Positions 31,334 through 42,600 of a stretch of DNA of 64,000 nucleotides are shown piece after piece; the stretch's first letter is position 1; every line of letters starts with the position of its first letter. Source of the stretch: Triticum aestivum. Its lineage: Eukaryota > Streptophyta > Magnoliopsida > Poales > Poaceae. The notes beneath the pieces were generated by a model. It did not search any database and was not told where the DNA came from. It worked only from the letters and a program-made list of their open reading frames with translations. Position numbers and translations under genes: made by a program. The DNA lies in NCBI RefSeq assembly GCF_018294505.1, contig NC_057809.1, positions 421,746,233 to 421,810,232 on the forward strand, written 5' to 3'.

Positions 31334-32781
31334 GTGCTAACCTCGACCCGGGTCAAGAGGAAGCATTGGTGAGGTTCTTGCGAGAAAACAACGATATATT
31401 CGCGTGGAAGCCCAATCAGCTGGTAGGAGTCCCGAGAGAGGTGATTCAACATCATTTAAGGGTATGCCCCAATGTACGCCCCGTGAAGCAGCGGGCGAGA
31501 CGGCAGTCCACTAAGAAGCACGCCTTCTTCGTCCAAGAGACCCGCAAGCTGGAGGCGGCGGGTGCCATTCGCGAGGTTTGGTATCCCGAATGGCTGGCGA
31601 ACCCCGACGTGGTACCGAAGAAAGGAGGGAAGGAACGAATGTGCATCGACTTCTCCAACCTCAACAAAGCTTGCCCCCAAGATTCATTCCCGCTCCCATG
31701 CATCGATCAAATCGTCGACTCCACCACCGAGTGCGACCTGCTGTGCTTCCTGGATGCGTTCTCAGGATATCACCAAATCAAGATGGCGGTGGAAGATGTG
31801 GAGAAGACAACCTTCCTGACCCCGTGTGGGATATACTGCTACACCTGCATGCCCTTCGGATTGCGCAACACGGGTGCAACTTTTTAGTGACTGATGAACA
31901 TCGCCTTGGGGTGCCAGCTCGGGAGAAACATAGAGGCCTACGTCGACGACATTGTGGTGAAGTCTCGGGAGGCAAGGACCTTGATCCAAGACCTGGAGGA
32001 GATCTTTGCAAGTCTGCGCCAAGTGAACCTGCGGCTTAACCTAGAGAAGTGCGTGGTTGGCGTTCCTTCCGGCAAGCTGCTGGGCTTCCTCGTGTCCCAC
32101 AGAGGGATCGAGGCGAATCCAGAAAAGATCATGGCCATCGAGGACATGAGCCTGCCGCAGACCCTTAGGGAGATGCAGAAGCTGGCTGGCCGGGTAACTG
32201 CGTTGGGACGCTTCATCTCCAAGCTAGGGGAACACGCCCTACCCTTCTTCAAGATGACGACGAAAGCTGACCGAGCTTTTCAAGACCTCAGGAGATACCT
32301 GACCAGCCCTCCGGTGATGGTAGCGCCACGACCCCTCGAACCCCTAGTACTCTACCTCGCTACTACCCCGTAATCCGCCAGCTCGACACTGGTGGTGGTG
32401 CGGGAGGAGCACCAAACCAATGGCGCACTGCGCCAGGCCGCGACTGAAGGAATGCAGGACCAGGAAGGCACCGCAAGAGCCGTAGCAGCGCCGACAGAAG
32501 ACAAGGTTCAACAGGGCGACGCCGCCGAAATTCCTGCAAACAATCAGGTGTCAGGATCCCTGTAACCTCAGGAGGCACTGCAACTTCTGCAAGACGTGAG
32601 CCCAGACACTGCACCAGCCCTTGTTGAACACCCGGTGTATTTTGTCAGCACCGTGTTGCGAGATGTGAGGGCGCGATATCCCATGCCTCAGAAGCTTCTG
32701 CTCGCACTCTTGGTGGCCTCGCACAAGCTGCTGCACTACTTTCAGGGGCACCCATCAAGGTTGTCTCAGCCTACCCATTAG
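31334..32781 (+). pseudogene. Reverse transcriptase and first RNase H of element A
   Basis: The RT is read from IGANLDPGQEE (about 31335) through FLDAFSGYHQIK and YVDDIVVK (31940-31963) to the connection. In-frame stops are TAG 31885-31887 (where element B has Gln in GATFQR), TAA 32371-32373 and TAA 32563-32565. The RNase H part ([25 protein letters not shown]) follows to about 32750, where a one-base loss shifts the frame. All three stops fit Gln codons. Confidence 0.85.
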
Positions 32782-32786
32782 AGAGG

Positions 32787-34736
32787 GTGCTCAGGAGCCC
32801 CAATTCTACTGGAAGGGTCACTGAGTGGAACATCGAGTTGCAAGCATTCCAGTTGGAGTTCAGCACTACCAGGGTCATTAAGGGAGCCGTGCTCGCTGAT
32901 TTTGTGGCAGAGTGGACGGACGTCCCGACACTTGAAGTAGGCGAAGACCGGTCCACCTCACCAAGAAGTGAGGCACCAGACAGTTGGGTCATGTACTTTG
33001 ATGGCACCTTCCCGCACCAGGGCGCGGGGGCAGGAGCAGTGCTCATCTCGCCAACTCAGGATAAGCTCTACTACGCCGTGCAGCTCTGCTTTCAGCAGGG
33101 CGAGAAGGTCTCCAACAACATCACAGAATACGAAGGCATCATAGCTGGCCTGAAGGCCGCGATAGCTCTGGGGGTGAAGCGCCTTACCGTTAGAGGCGAC
33201 TCACAACTCCTTGTCAACTTCTCCAACAAGGTATACAAGCCGAAGGACGAGCATATGGAGGCATACCTCGCGGAGGTTTGCAAGATGGAGACGCTGTGCT
33301 TGGGCCTGGAGCTGCAGCACGTGCCCCGGGGCACCAACAAGGAAGCCGACGACATCGCCAATAGAGCATCCAAATGGCATCCGCAAGAGCCCGACATCTT
33401 TGAGGAACGACTCTTCAAGCCATCAGCGACGCCGCCACATTCAAGCGCGGCTCAGCCTTGGGAGGAGCTCCTGCAGCCTCCTACCACAGGAGCCCCGGCC
33501 TATGGCCTGACCTCAGGAGAGCGCTTGCTCTTGGCGCTCGAGCCTCAGGAGGGATGCTGGACCATCAAATTCAAGGAATATCTGATGCGAGGGGCGCTGC
33601 CAGAGAAGGAGGAGGATGCAGAGTGCGTGGTTCGGCAAGGCACGGCGTACTGCGTCCAGGATGGTGAGTTGTACAGGAAGCGGCCAAATGACGTTTCCCT
33701 GTGTTGCATCTCCAGGGACCAGGGGAAGGAGCTACTAAGTGACATCCACGGTGGGGACTGGCCCACTGCGCTCAACGACCCAACTGAGCTGGTGAAGTCC
33801 CGTGAAGCATGCTAGTTCCACGCCAAGCAAATTCATCAGCCGGCTTAGGGCCTCTAGACCATTCCACTCACGTGGTCGTTCGTGGTCTCGGGGCTGGATG
33901 TCCTGGGCCCATTCCCACGAGCGCCTGGGGGCTACCGCTACCTCTACGTCACCATCGACAAGTTCACCAAGTGGGCGGTAGTGGAAGCCATTCGTACCAT
34001 CCCAGCTGGCTCTGCTGTCAAGTTCATCAAGAACCTCATGAGCCGCTTCGGGGTCCCCAACCGCATCATCACAGATAACGGCTCCTAGTTCACTAGTAAC
34101 CTCTTCAAAACCTACTGTGCCAACCTTGGAACACACATCTGCTACGCTTCGGTGGCGCACCCAAGGAGCAACGGTCAGGCCGAACGCGCCAACGCGCTGG
34201 TCCTGAGGGGCCTCAAGACCAGGACCTTCAAGAAGAAGCTTGAGGCTTGTGGCAGGGGCTGGCATGACGAGCTCCAGTCCGTGATGTGGTCTATTCGCAC
34301 TACCGCCACCAAACCGATGGGCGAGACCCCATTCTTCCTTGTCGACGGAGCTGAAGCAGTCCTTCCTCACGAGGTTAAGCATCGCTCCACGCGGGTCCTG
34401 GTGTTCGATGAAACACAGCAGAATGCCTCGCGGGGGATGGACCTCGTGCTGGGGGAGGAGTGTCGTCGCGAAGCTGCACTGAGGGCGGCAAGGTACCGGC
34501 AGGTGCTACGGCGATACCACTGCCATAGCATCCGCTCCAGGATGCTCGAGGTGGGCGACCTCATCCTGAGGCGGGTCCTCTCCAGGGAAGGGCTGCACAA
34601 GCTTTCACCCATGTGGGAGGGCCCGTTCAGGGTCGTCCATGTCTCCAGGCCTGGTGCTGCGCGCCTGGAGACGCAAGACGGGATACCTATCCAGAACGCC
34701 TGGAACATCCAGCACCTCCGGAAGTTCTACCCATGA
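32787..34736 (+). pseudogene. Second RNase H and integrase of element A
   Basis: 32787-33815 encodes the archaeal-type RNase H with Asp in MYFDGT, Glu in TEYEG, Asp in RGDSQLL and Asp in EADDIAN, all four catalytic carboxylates. The integrase finger is shortened: GGDWPTALND joins directly where element B has a HHAASR segment, so part of the HHCC finger is deleted. Four in-frame TAG codons follow (33813, 33846, 33855, 34086). The core has Asp in GLDVLGPF, Asp in ITDNGS and Glu in GQAERANA. The C-terminal GPF domain ends at 34736. Confidence 0.87.
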
Positions 34737-35575
34737 AGCAAGGCCGAGAGCCTGTGAAGAAAGGCCCAGAGCCTGTGAAGAAGGCCCGGTGCCTGTGAAG
34801 AATCATCGCCCGTGACACTCTCACATAATAATGAGTGGGGCTGTACACGCCCCAGAGTCTCAGGAGCGCCGGCCTCAGGCCCTCGGGCCCCCTCCCACGC
34901 CTAGTGGCAGCACTTAGCTCCACGCTGGTGAGAAGACTTGAAGACTAGATTAGGTGCCAGCCGCGGCTTTTCATTTGCTTTCCGTAGTTGGCTCACTTTT
35001 TCCTTAATCGAAGTTTTGCCCTTGGTGTTCCTTGCTGATTCGATTCCCTCGCCTCTTACCGCATTTTTTGGCTCTGGTTCACTCGTGTTCTCTCTCTTTT
35101 GCCTACCTCACGAGGGGATACGCAGGTGCCCTCGCGAGCGTTTCTTCTTCTCTCTGCGTTCTCGCGAGCCGCCCTCCTCCGAGCCCGGAAGCTGGCGGAT
35201 CTCTCCTAATCCATGCCCCACGGATACCGCAATACAAAGCGCCGGGTCAAGGCTTGGGGGAGCGACGAATCTCCTGGCAAACTCCCTAACTAATTTTTTG
35301 CAGCTCCTGAGCAATCGCGGATCACAAGGTCAAGATGGACACGAGGAAATAAATGCCTCGTCAGGAGGAAGGCGCCCAGAATGCACCAGGCTAAGTTATC
35401 TTCGCGCAAAATAGTCACACAGCACCGAAACAACAAGCGAAGCATAATGGTTGATAAGTTTTGGTTCGATACATGCGCTTCTAGGCCCATGCTGATTTCA
35501 TTTCGATGCAGGAAGAAAAAGAGGAACATAGAGAAAGCGGTGCTCGCCCCTGCGGGAGCCGACGGGGGTAGAGCC
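34737..35575. other. Spacer between integrase and antisense gene, element A
   Basis: There is no recognised domain in either strand. A 158-residue plus ORF (34938-35414) is low complexity. Three short repeats of GAGCCTGTGAAGAA lie at 34748-34800. Sense pol and the antisense B3 gene converge here. Confidence 0.55.
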
Positions 35576-36381
35576 TCAGTGACGTCCCGGGTCTAGCCGG
35601 ACCCCTCCTCGCGCTTCACTGACGCATAGCGACGAGACAACCCGCTGCCACCTTTGAAACGGGCGTGGCGGCTGGTCGTAGCCAGCATTGCTAGAGCTGT
35701 CGCCAGAGGAAGAGCCATCGTAGCTGGATGAGACGCGTTTGGCGCCGAGAGCGGGTTCGCCCTCATCTTCCTCGCGGCCGTCGCCAAGGCCGAGAACCTC
35801 CTCGTCGTCGTTCGCCTCAAGGCAGCACCCGGCGCGGCGACCATCTTCCCCAAACACCCTCACATAGAGGTTGCATCACCGTCGAACTTGAACTGGAGGG
35901 TGCACCGCCTGCCCAGGCCGTGTGCGCGGGCGAACGATTGCCAGCCACGGGCCAGAGCTATGTTGCCCGTGGCAGAAGTCTCGACCGCGACCCAAGAGGC
36001 CTTGCTGTAGCAACCGTCTGCCTGCAACCAGAGCCCGCCTGGACCGGAGACCGGCAGTTCCTCGACAAAGAAGCGCGGAAGCTGGAGGCAGTTGCTGGCC
36101 GGGTTCTCCGACCAGACGACGAACTCCGGCAGCACCTCCGCCGAATGGAAGCGCGGACAGGGAGGCCACGCAACCATGGCACGCCTCCCTTCGTCAACAG
36201 GGCGACCGCGGCTGGAACGACCCCCACCATGCGCAGTGGTGCCGCCACGATGATGGGCCACGGCGGGGGTCATGACATGCTTGCGGGGCCGGCCACGTCC
36301 TCTCTTAGGCGCCGGGGAGCCGGGTCCCTCCCGAGGAGCCTTGCCTTTCTCCGCGGCGGAGAACCTCTTCGACGGCGCCAT
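35576..36381 (-). pseudogene. AT-hook and B3 DNA-binding domain gene carried antisense by element A
   Basis: The ATG at 36381 (MAPSKRFS) opens a basic, probably nuclear protein. An AT-hook core KRGRGRPRK is at residues 26-34. A B3-type DNA-binding domain spans about residues 96-175: LQLPRFFVEELP at 99-110, SWVAVE at 129-134, RGWQSFARAHGL at 145-156 and FKFDG at 164-168. These are the usual B3 strand and GW-x2-F landmarks. At about 35864-35875 the frame breaks; the other frame resumes with VRVFGEDG, the expected last B3 strand, and continues through an acidic, Ser-rich tail to 35576, so one base has probably been lost. It lies antisense between pol and the 3' LTR. B3 proteins are plant transcription factors. 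Here it could bind element or host DNA, but nothing shows which. Confidence 0.75.
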
Positions 36382-36464
36382 TGTGGCTAGTGGTGGAGCA
36401 AGGAGGAAAGGAGCAAGCGAGCAGCGAAGAGATGGGCGATGGGGGCTCTGCCCCCTCCCCATTT

Positions 36465-36471
36465 ATAGCAA
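36465..36471 (-). promoter_or_regulatory. TATA box of the antisense B3 gene
   Basis: TATAAAT is on the minus strand (GCTATAAATGGGG), about 85 nt upstream of the ATG at 36381, so a leader of roughly 55 nt is expected. It lies 240 bp inside the 3' LTR boundary, hence internal to the element and separate from the LTR promoter. Confidence 0.65.
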
Positions 36472-36710
36472 AAGGAGGACAACCGGTGCCACCCACAACC
36501 CCAGGTAATGATGTTCTTTCCTTGCATGTCACAGGGACTTGTCAAATCGAGCAGTTGCTGAGGTGGCGTGGGGAAGTGGAGACGCCCATGTCCAATCAAC
36601 CGCCACACGTCGAGGATGGCCGCAGGCTTTTGGGGCCCGTGGCGCTCCATACTTGGCCTTTGGCTTCCCCTCGAAGCCAAGCCCGAGCGCGCCTTGGGCA
36701 CGGGGGCTAT

Positions 36711-37476
36711 TGTCGGCGTTCTGGGAATGGGGGTCCCCAGACTTGCCTGCCTGCGGCCCACGGCATGGTTGTACTAGCAGGCCGTACTGCCCATCTTCAT
36801 CAACAAGGCATCCAAGACCCTCGCGAGGGTCCAAGCCTTGCGAGGGGGGCGACGTAAGGCCTCCTCAGGAGCAGCCTCTCCAGGCTGCCTCACGAGGAGC
36901 GGAGATATCAAGGAGGGCCAAACCTCATGAGGCCCTCGTGACGTGAGCCATGACGATCGACACAAGGCGGGCGCCAGGCAGGCGCCAGCGCATGGAGTGT
37001 CCTTGTTTCCTCTTTGGTGCTAAGGAGGCAGGCGCGGGGTACCGAGGCATCAGACAAAGGTTTCCATATCGGTGCAACGAGACGAAGACCAGCAGGACGA
37101 CAAGACGGAGGTCACCATGGAGCCCAAGACGGCGTCATCACCAGAGCCTTTTGCAAGCGAAGACCCCTTTCAAATTTCCCGCCATTGTAGGCTCCCTTCC
37201 CGCTCAACATTTGGGAAGAGACACCCACGAGCTCGCCAAACGCAAGAACACCTCAACCTCAGGAGGCCATTCTTCCCCTTGTACTGTTCATCATCAGCTC
37301 AAGAGGCAATCCACCACACCCACACTAGAGTAGGGTATTACACCACGACGGTGGCCCGAACCAGTATAAATCTCGTGTCTTTTGTGTTGCGAGTTCGTTG
37401 AGTTCATCTGCGAGATCTTACCAAGCTAGGGCGTAGAGTTTGAACCTAAGGGTTAGCCGGAACGCCAGATCCGACA
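36711..37476 (+). repeat. 3' LTR of element A, promoter deleted
   Basis: This is a 766-bp LTR (TGTCGGCG...CCGACA), preceded by the polypurine stretch GGGCACGGGGGCTAT (36696-36710). Against the 5' LTR it lacks 59 bp including the TATAAAT box, 32 bp further upstream and about 35 bp near the 3' end. Confidence 0.9.
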
Positions 37477-37481
37477 GACGC

Positions 37482-37800
37482 ATTATGTTGCCTCCCGATG
37501 AACACGACGACGTAGTTTCTTCGTACCGACCCAGCCATGTACATGAGCCCTAGCCATACGTATGTGTGAGTAGGCGTTCGAGACCCCGCCCGTATGTATG
37601 CACATGGCCGTATTTACTTTCTTGCACCCTGGCTATACGTACGTGTACATGCTACGTGTGCGCCTCTACTACGACACGTGCCCTTCCTCACTCGGCCACG
37701 GTTCATCGCTGCAGCCTGCAGACAGACTGATCGTATGTACGTACACGTTCGCGGCCAGAATGACAATGCTACGTACTCTTCGACCAGGTGCGTCCTGGCT
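37482..37800. other. Host sequence to the right of element A
   Basis: It continues the sequence interrupted at 15586 (CTCCCGATGAACA words on both sides). It is rich in TACGTACG and CGTACGTG words. No gene is seen. Confidence 0.5.
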
Positions 37801-39190
37801 ATCAGTGAGGATAAGGAGGCACTTCCTTGCGTGCGAAGATGTAGCCGGTGGGTCCCATCAGTCCGGGGGCATTTTTTCGCGAAATATGGTGCCCCATCTG
37901 GTGGGTCCCTGCTGTTAGGTGGAGAAATCATTATTTTGTGCGTAATAAGGAGGCACTTCCTTGCTGCGGCCATGGACCCAGCTATTAGCCTCTCCACGTA
38001 TAGTAGTCTTCCGATGGAAGTCGTTCCTTGACCACATTGACCACGCTGCACCGAGAGCACCAAGGCGGTGGATGACGCCGAGGCCTAGGAAGGGGACAAA
38101 GTGGAGCCGGGGAATACACGGCAGTGGATGCCCACGCGGAGAGGAGTATGAGGGTTCACTGGTTCGGCTGCAGTGTGAGGCTGCCGTCGCAGCAGAATAA
38201 TAGGGGGTGCGGGTGAGTAGAGGGATGGCCTGCCAGCGGTGGGAGTAGTAGGGGCGGTGAGGCCTCTGCGGCAGCACAGCCGGCCACGAGAGGCAGGAGC
38301 AGGCGGCACGACCGGCGCTGGTTTGGGCGGTTGGAGCAAGAAGACTAGAGGTTGAAGAAGCACTACGGCCGTTGGATGGACATCGTACAGTCACTGGAGC
38401 TAGAATTGTTCATATTGACTAAGTTGACAAAGCCCTCCGTCCCCGTCAACTTAGTAGGCCCCCAAGTCAGCCTCCCACTATGGTGGGTCCCAGCTAGCAG
38501 GGGGAGTATTCATTTTTTTGTGCAAAAAAGGAGGCACTTCCTTGCATGCGAACATATAGCTGGTAAGTCTGACCTGTCAGCAGGAGGAACATTTTTTCGC
38601 AAAATACAGAGGCCCTTACGGTAGGTCCCAGCTATTAGGTGGAGGAATCATTATTTTGCGTGTGGTTGTGGACCCAGCTGTCAGCCTCTCCACGTACAGT
38701 CCACTTCCAATGGATGTCGTTCGTTAACCATGTTGACCATGCCGCGCTGAGAGCACCAGGGCGGTGGACGGCGAGGCCTAGGAAGGGAACGACACGGAGC
38801 CAGGGAAGACTCTGCAGTTGTTTCCCATGCGGAGTGGAGTATGAGGGTTTACTGGTTCGTCTGCCCTCGCTGGAGAACAACAGCACGTGTGGGTGAGTAG
38901 AGGGATGGCTAGGCCAGCGTTGGGAGTACGGTGGGGCGGTGAGGCCTGCGCGGCAGCACAGCCGACTGCGGGAGGAGGTAGCAGGCAGTCGCACCGGTGC
39001 TTGTTTGAGCGGTTGGAGCAGGAAGAGCAGATATTGAAGAAGCACGACGGCCGTTGGATGCACATCCAACAGTCTCTGCTCTCGTGTGTTGACTAAGCTG
39101 GCACGACGTTGCGTGTTTGTCAACCTTTTTTTAGGAAAGCGTACGTGTCAACCTATAGTAGGCGCACAAGTCAGCCTCAAATCTGTGGAA
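37800..39190. repeat. Two diverged units of a ~715-bp repeat
   Basis: AAGGAGGCACTTCCTTGC-type words at 37813 and 38528 set a period of 715. Each unit contains, in order, a GTGGGTCCC segment, a CTCTCCACGTA word, a GTTGACCA word, a GAGGAGTATGAGGGTT word and a CGGCCGTTGGATG word near its end. A short inverted pair (CTAAGTTGAC...GTCAACTTAG) lies at 38418-38455. There is no coding potential. It is an unclassified repeat, possibly part of a DNA transposon. Confidence 0.6.
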
Positions 39191-39839
39191 AACAACATAC
39201 AACGCATCTGCAATTATTTCTAATAATTCACAACCCATTTGCTAATTCTTAAGGATTTTTTTGGAGCACATCTTCTTTTTGTTAGCATTACAGCCCATAT
39301 TGTGGCCATGGTTAAAAATTATACGAAATTTTGCATATTTCGGTGCGGTCAACTGTTTTTAATCGCAAAATTTTGAGTCACATTCAAACTATTTTGAAAA
39401 ATAATTTATATAAATATAAAATCCAAATAATTATCCATGCATAAAAATCAATGGAATTTAAAATCTTGTAATGAAAAAAATTGAAACTAATTCCCGGTCT
39501 GATGTGTTTTCAAAATGTACAACCCGTTTGTCAATACTGATTGCCCCTTTTCAGGGCAAACCAAATGAAACTCTCCTCGTCTTGATAGATTTGCAGCCCA
39601 GCAGGGCTGGCAAAGCAAGTAGGCCGCGTTTGGGCATTTCTTAAAAAAAGTAGAACTGGGCTAGCCATTTTCAGCAAGAAAAAAACACATCTGGGCGCAT
39701 GATGTGGTAAACATAAATAAAACCCTGGCTAGACGGGCCACAACCCCCGCACAACACCGTTGTTACCCTGATCCATCGCTAAAACTAGTATAAATAACAA
39801 CTGCTTGTTCCTCAAAAAAAGTAAACAACAAATGTGCGA
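39191..39839. other. AT-rich spacer between repeat units
   Basis: This is AT-rich, with no ORF and no terminal repeats found. Confidence 0.5.
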
Positions 39840-40520
39840 CCTGCTGGGTCCCTAGTGTCAGCCGCTTGTTGTGTAATTATCTCATTTATTGACTACGTTG
39901 ACAATGGCGTGAGCCCCAAATGTCCAACCATTAGGAGGAACCTTTTTTGGGCTTGTAATAACGAGGCACTTGCTTGTGTACTGCCATGACGCTGGTGAGT
40001 CCCTACCGTCATCCTCTCCACGTACAGTCATCTCCTTGTTCCTCTCGGTTGTTGACGACGTTGATAACCCAAGAGGGTGGCGCACCGCACACGGCGAGCG
40101 AACCAAGGCGGAGGACGATGACAAGGCCTCGGACAGAACGAATAGGAGCTGTGGAAGATGCGCCTATCCAGTCATAGGCGGAGAGGAGTACGAGGGTTGA
40201 CTGGTTTGGGTGCGGGTGCGTGTTAGGGCTGACGTCGCCGGACAATAACATGACGTGTGGGGGAATAGAGGGAGGGACTGGCCAATGTTGGAGGGTACGG
40301 TAGGGCGGCGGCGGCACAGCCAGCCATGGGAGGCAGGAGCAGGCGGAGACGACGGGGTGGTTTGGTTTGGACAGCTGGAGGAAGAAGAGAAGAGATAGAA
40401 GATACACGACAGATGTTGGATGTCAATCCAACGGCTTGTAGGCAGAATCGTTTGTTGACTAGCTAGTAAGTTGACACCACCTTGGATAGGCTATTTCCTC
40501 GTGGGTCCCAAATGTTAGAA
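39840..40520. repeat. Third, more diverged unit of the ~0.7-kb repeat
   Basis: It shares ACGAGGCACTTGCTTG, CCTCTCCACGTACAGTC, GTTGACGACGTTGA, GGAGAGGAGTACGAGGGTT and TGTTGGATG words in the same order as the two units at 37800-39190. There is no coding evidence. Confidence 0.55.
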
Positions 40521-40879
40521 TCCAAATCTGTCAAGGTCATGCAGCCTTTCTTATGAAAATTTACAGCCCATTTGGTGTGCTACATCAAAATAAGTTTTTG
40601 GGTGCTGGTGGGGGCTAATCACTTGGCTTCTGTAATGCACAGTGAGCTCAAGCAGCTGGCGAGAGTGATGTTATTTCCCTTTGTTAGGATTTTTTACAAT
40701 ATTTCACTCTAAATTAAATGAATGGCAAGCCATTTCCCTTGTTTCAAAGAAAATATGATAGTCACAGCCAAGTTGAAAAGGGAAAGAACATATATCTCCA
40801 ACTTAAAAATGTACAAAAGCAGGAGGGTTAATTGTTCATCAGGTTTAGACAAAACCCAGATTGAAAAGGGAAACAACAT
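40521..40879. other. Intergenic, nothing recognised
   Basis: This is sequence downstream of the F-box pseudogene. No ORF or repeat was identified. Confidence 0.5.
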
Positions 40880-42600
40880 CTAACGCCAACACTGTTTTCG
40901 GCAGTCACAGTCAAATGGATCGGTCAGGTCCATAGAATGAACATCCTGGGTCGTAAAATTTACTGGATTATGACCACAATATGTTGTCAATAGAAGCCCG
41001 ACACGTTCAGAAGCTCTTTTGTCCACCTGGAACTCATTTTTTCGCTCTTCGACATACCCATCCGTCAAAACCATGCTGCTGATAAACATAAGCCTGATGG
41101 ACAATAGTAACCTCACATTCAACAGGAAGAATGTGACAAATCTAGTGTTTGCATGGTTGGCTACATATCGTTCTAGAGTTATTGTCTTCAATCAAATGTC
41201 ATGAGAAGTGAGAAAATCCCTGTGCTTACAAATGCACTGATTGGTTATAACTTTCTTACCCTGTCATGTTGCCTAAATAGATATGATGATTGAAAATAGT
41301 TAAGGTCTAAAAAAAGAGTGTCGAAAGAGCAACAGCTGAATGGTTAATTCTAGTACACTATATGCGGGCTTCCAATGTGGGTGAAATTATCACCTTTATA
41401 TACAACTTCTCCAAACATGGAAAGCATTGCAGCAAGCCAATAATCTTGTTCAGATCAAAACTATTCATTTGGATATATAAGGTCTTGACAGAATCCAGCA
41501 CCATTGATAGGCTATCCATGGAGAAACTCTTCATTGAGCATAGAACATAATATTAGTACAAAATGTGTACTCCAAGAAGATATATAACTTATGTGCAGAA
41601 ATTTAAAATGCAACTTATGGTTACAAGTGTAGAAGATAATATAAAGTACCTGAAGAACTGTGGAGCCAAACACCATCTTTAAATGAGCACAGAGATAATG
41701 TATTACACCCAAGGTCTCCAGTTTAGGTGCAGAGAGGACGGTTATCTGCGATGGTGAATAACTAGAATCAAGGATCAACCTTTGAAGTGTAGGGGCATCT
41801 TGGATGATGAGTTGCCTTCCGTCAAAAGAAATTCCAATTCTTAAAAGCTTAGGCGACTTTATTTGGAGACAACCAATTCTAACTGTGAAAACAAGCACCA
41901 AGCACTCTAGGGCAGGGCAACTGGAGTGGATGATGTTGTGCAATGAGGCCTCCGATATACGAACCCACACAAGTGATTTTTTTTGATAAATGGGAGTTGA
42001 AGGTTAGTACCAAATTGTCTGGTAGGTAGCACATCGCAAAGGTGGCGGTGTGGAGAGAGGAGGAAAACTGCGAGATGGACATCGGTACTGAGGGCACAAG
42101 TACATGGTGTTTGGTATCTGGTAGGTGAGTTCCTGGGGAATAGTAGAACTCAAGCAACTGTAGTTCTATGAATTCAAGGGATTTCAGCCAGGCGTCCACC
42201 ATGCAGGGCATGGTATGCTTGCTCACGTAGCATGACGGGATGCAGAGGCTTTGAATGGAGCCCTGGTGGGAGGAGATGATGGCTCTAGGGAGTTCAAAAT
42301 CATTAAAGAGAGATAGCTGATGACAGTTGAGATTAAGGGGCACGACACGCCATAGAGGGCAGCACCGAATTGAGTGGACTTGGGTGCGGTACCAATCCTT
42401 GGTGGGGATAAGCGAGATGATCTCCCCAAGGACGGCATCTGGGGGATTGCTGATGCGGTCCACCCGAGATTCTCTGGGTTCCTGGGATCCGGTGGGGCGG
42501 GCTCGCCGCTTCTCCCCGCGCTGCCGGGTGCGGGATCTACAACAAGCGTCGCTGCTGGCGGGAGCCTCATCTTCTTGGCGCTGGGGTCAGTCGACTCCAT
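40880..42600 (-). pseudogene. F-box/LRR/FBD-type protein gene, decayed
   Basis: On the minus strand the ATG at 42600 (MESTDPSAKKMRL) starts exon 1, which ends at 41650 (CAG|GTACTT). Exon 2 is 41528-41394 and exon 3 ends at the stop at 40880. The F-box (RISNPPDAVLGEIISLIPTK, about 42460-42400) is followed by leucine-rich segments (SEASLHNII, CPALECLVL, DAPTLQRLILD), a hinge exon with CFPCLEKLYIK, and an FBD-like end (FVTFFLLNVRLL, VHSMDLTDPFDCDC). Breaks: a frame change near 42520, one in an 8-base A run (41977-41984), and TGA near 41197-41199 in exon 3. F-box proteins normally select substrates for SCF ubiquitin ligases. This copy should be non-functional unless the run of A is a sequencing error and the others are spliced out. 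Confidence 0.8.

Larger units (their letters stand above)
15587..37476 (+). mobile_element. Tat-lineage LTR retrotransposon A, split by element B
   Basis: The LTRs are at 15587-16473 and 36711-37476. Flanks are GATAC (15582-15586) and GACGC (37477-37481), a target duplication that would agree if one CpG had decayed to TpA. The sense interior holds part of gag, protease, RT, two RNase H domains and integrase. An AT-hook/B3 gene lies on the opposite strand before the 3' LTR. Element B sits inside gag. About 18 differences are seen by eye in the first 250 bases of the two LTRs, more than between the LTRs of B, which agrees with the nesting order. Confidence 0.9.
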
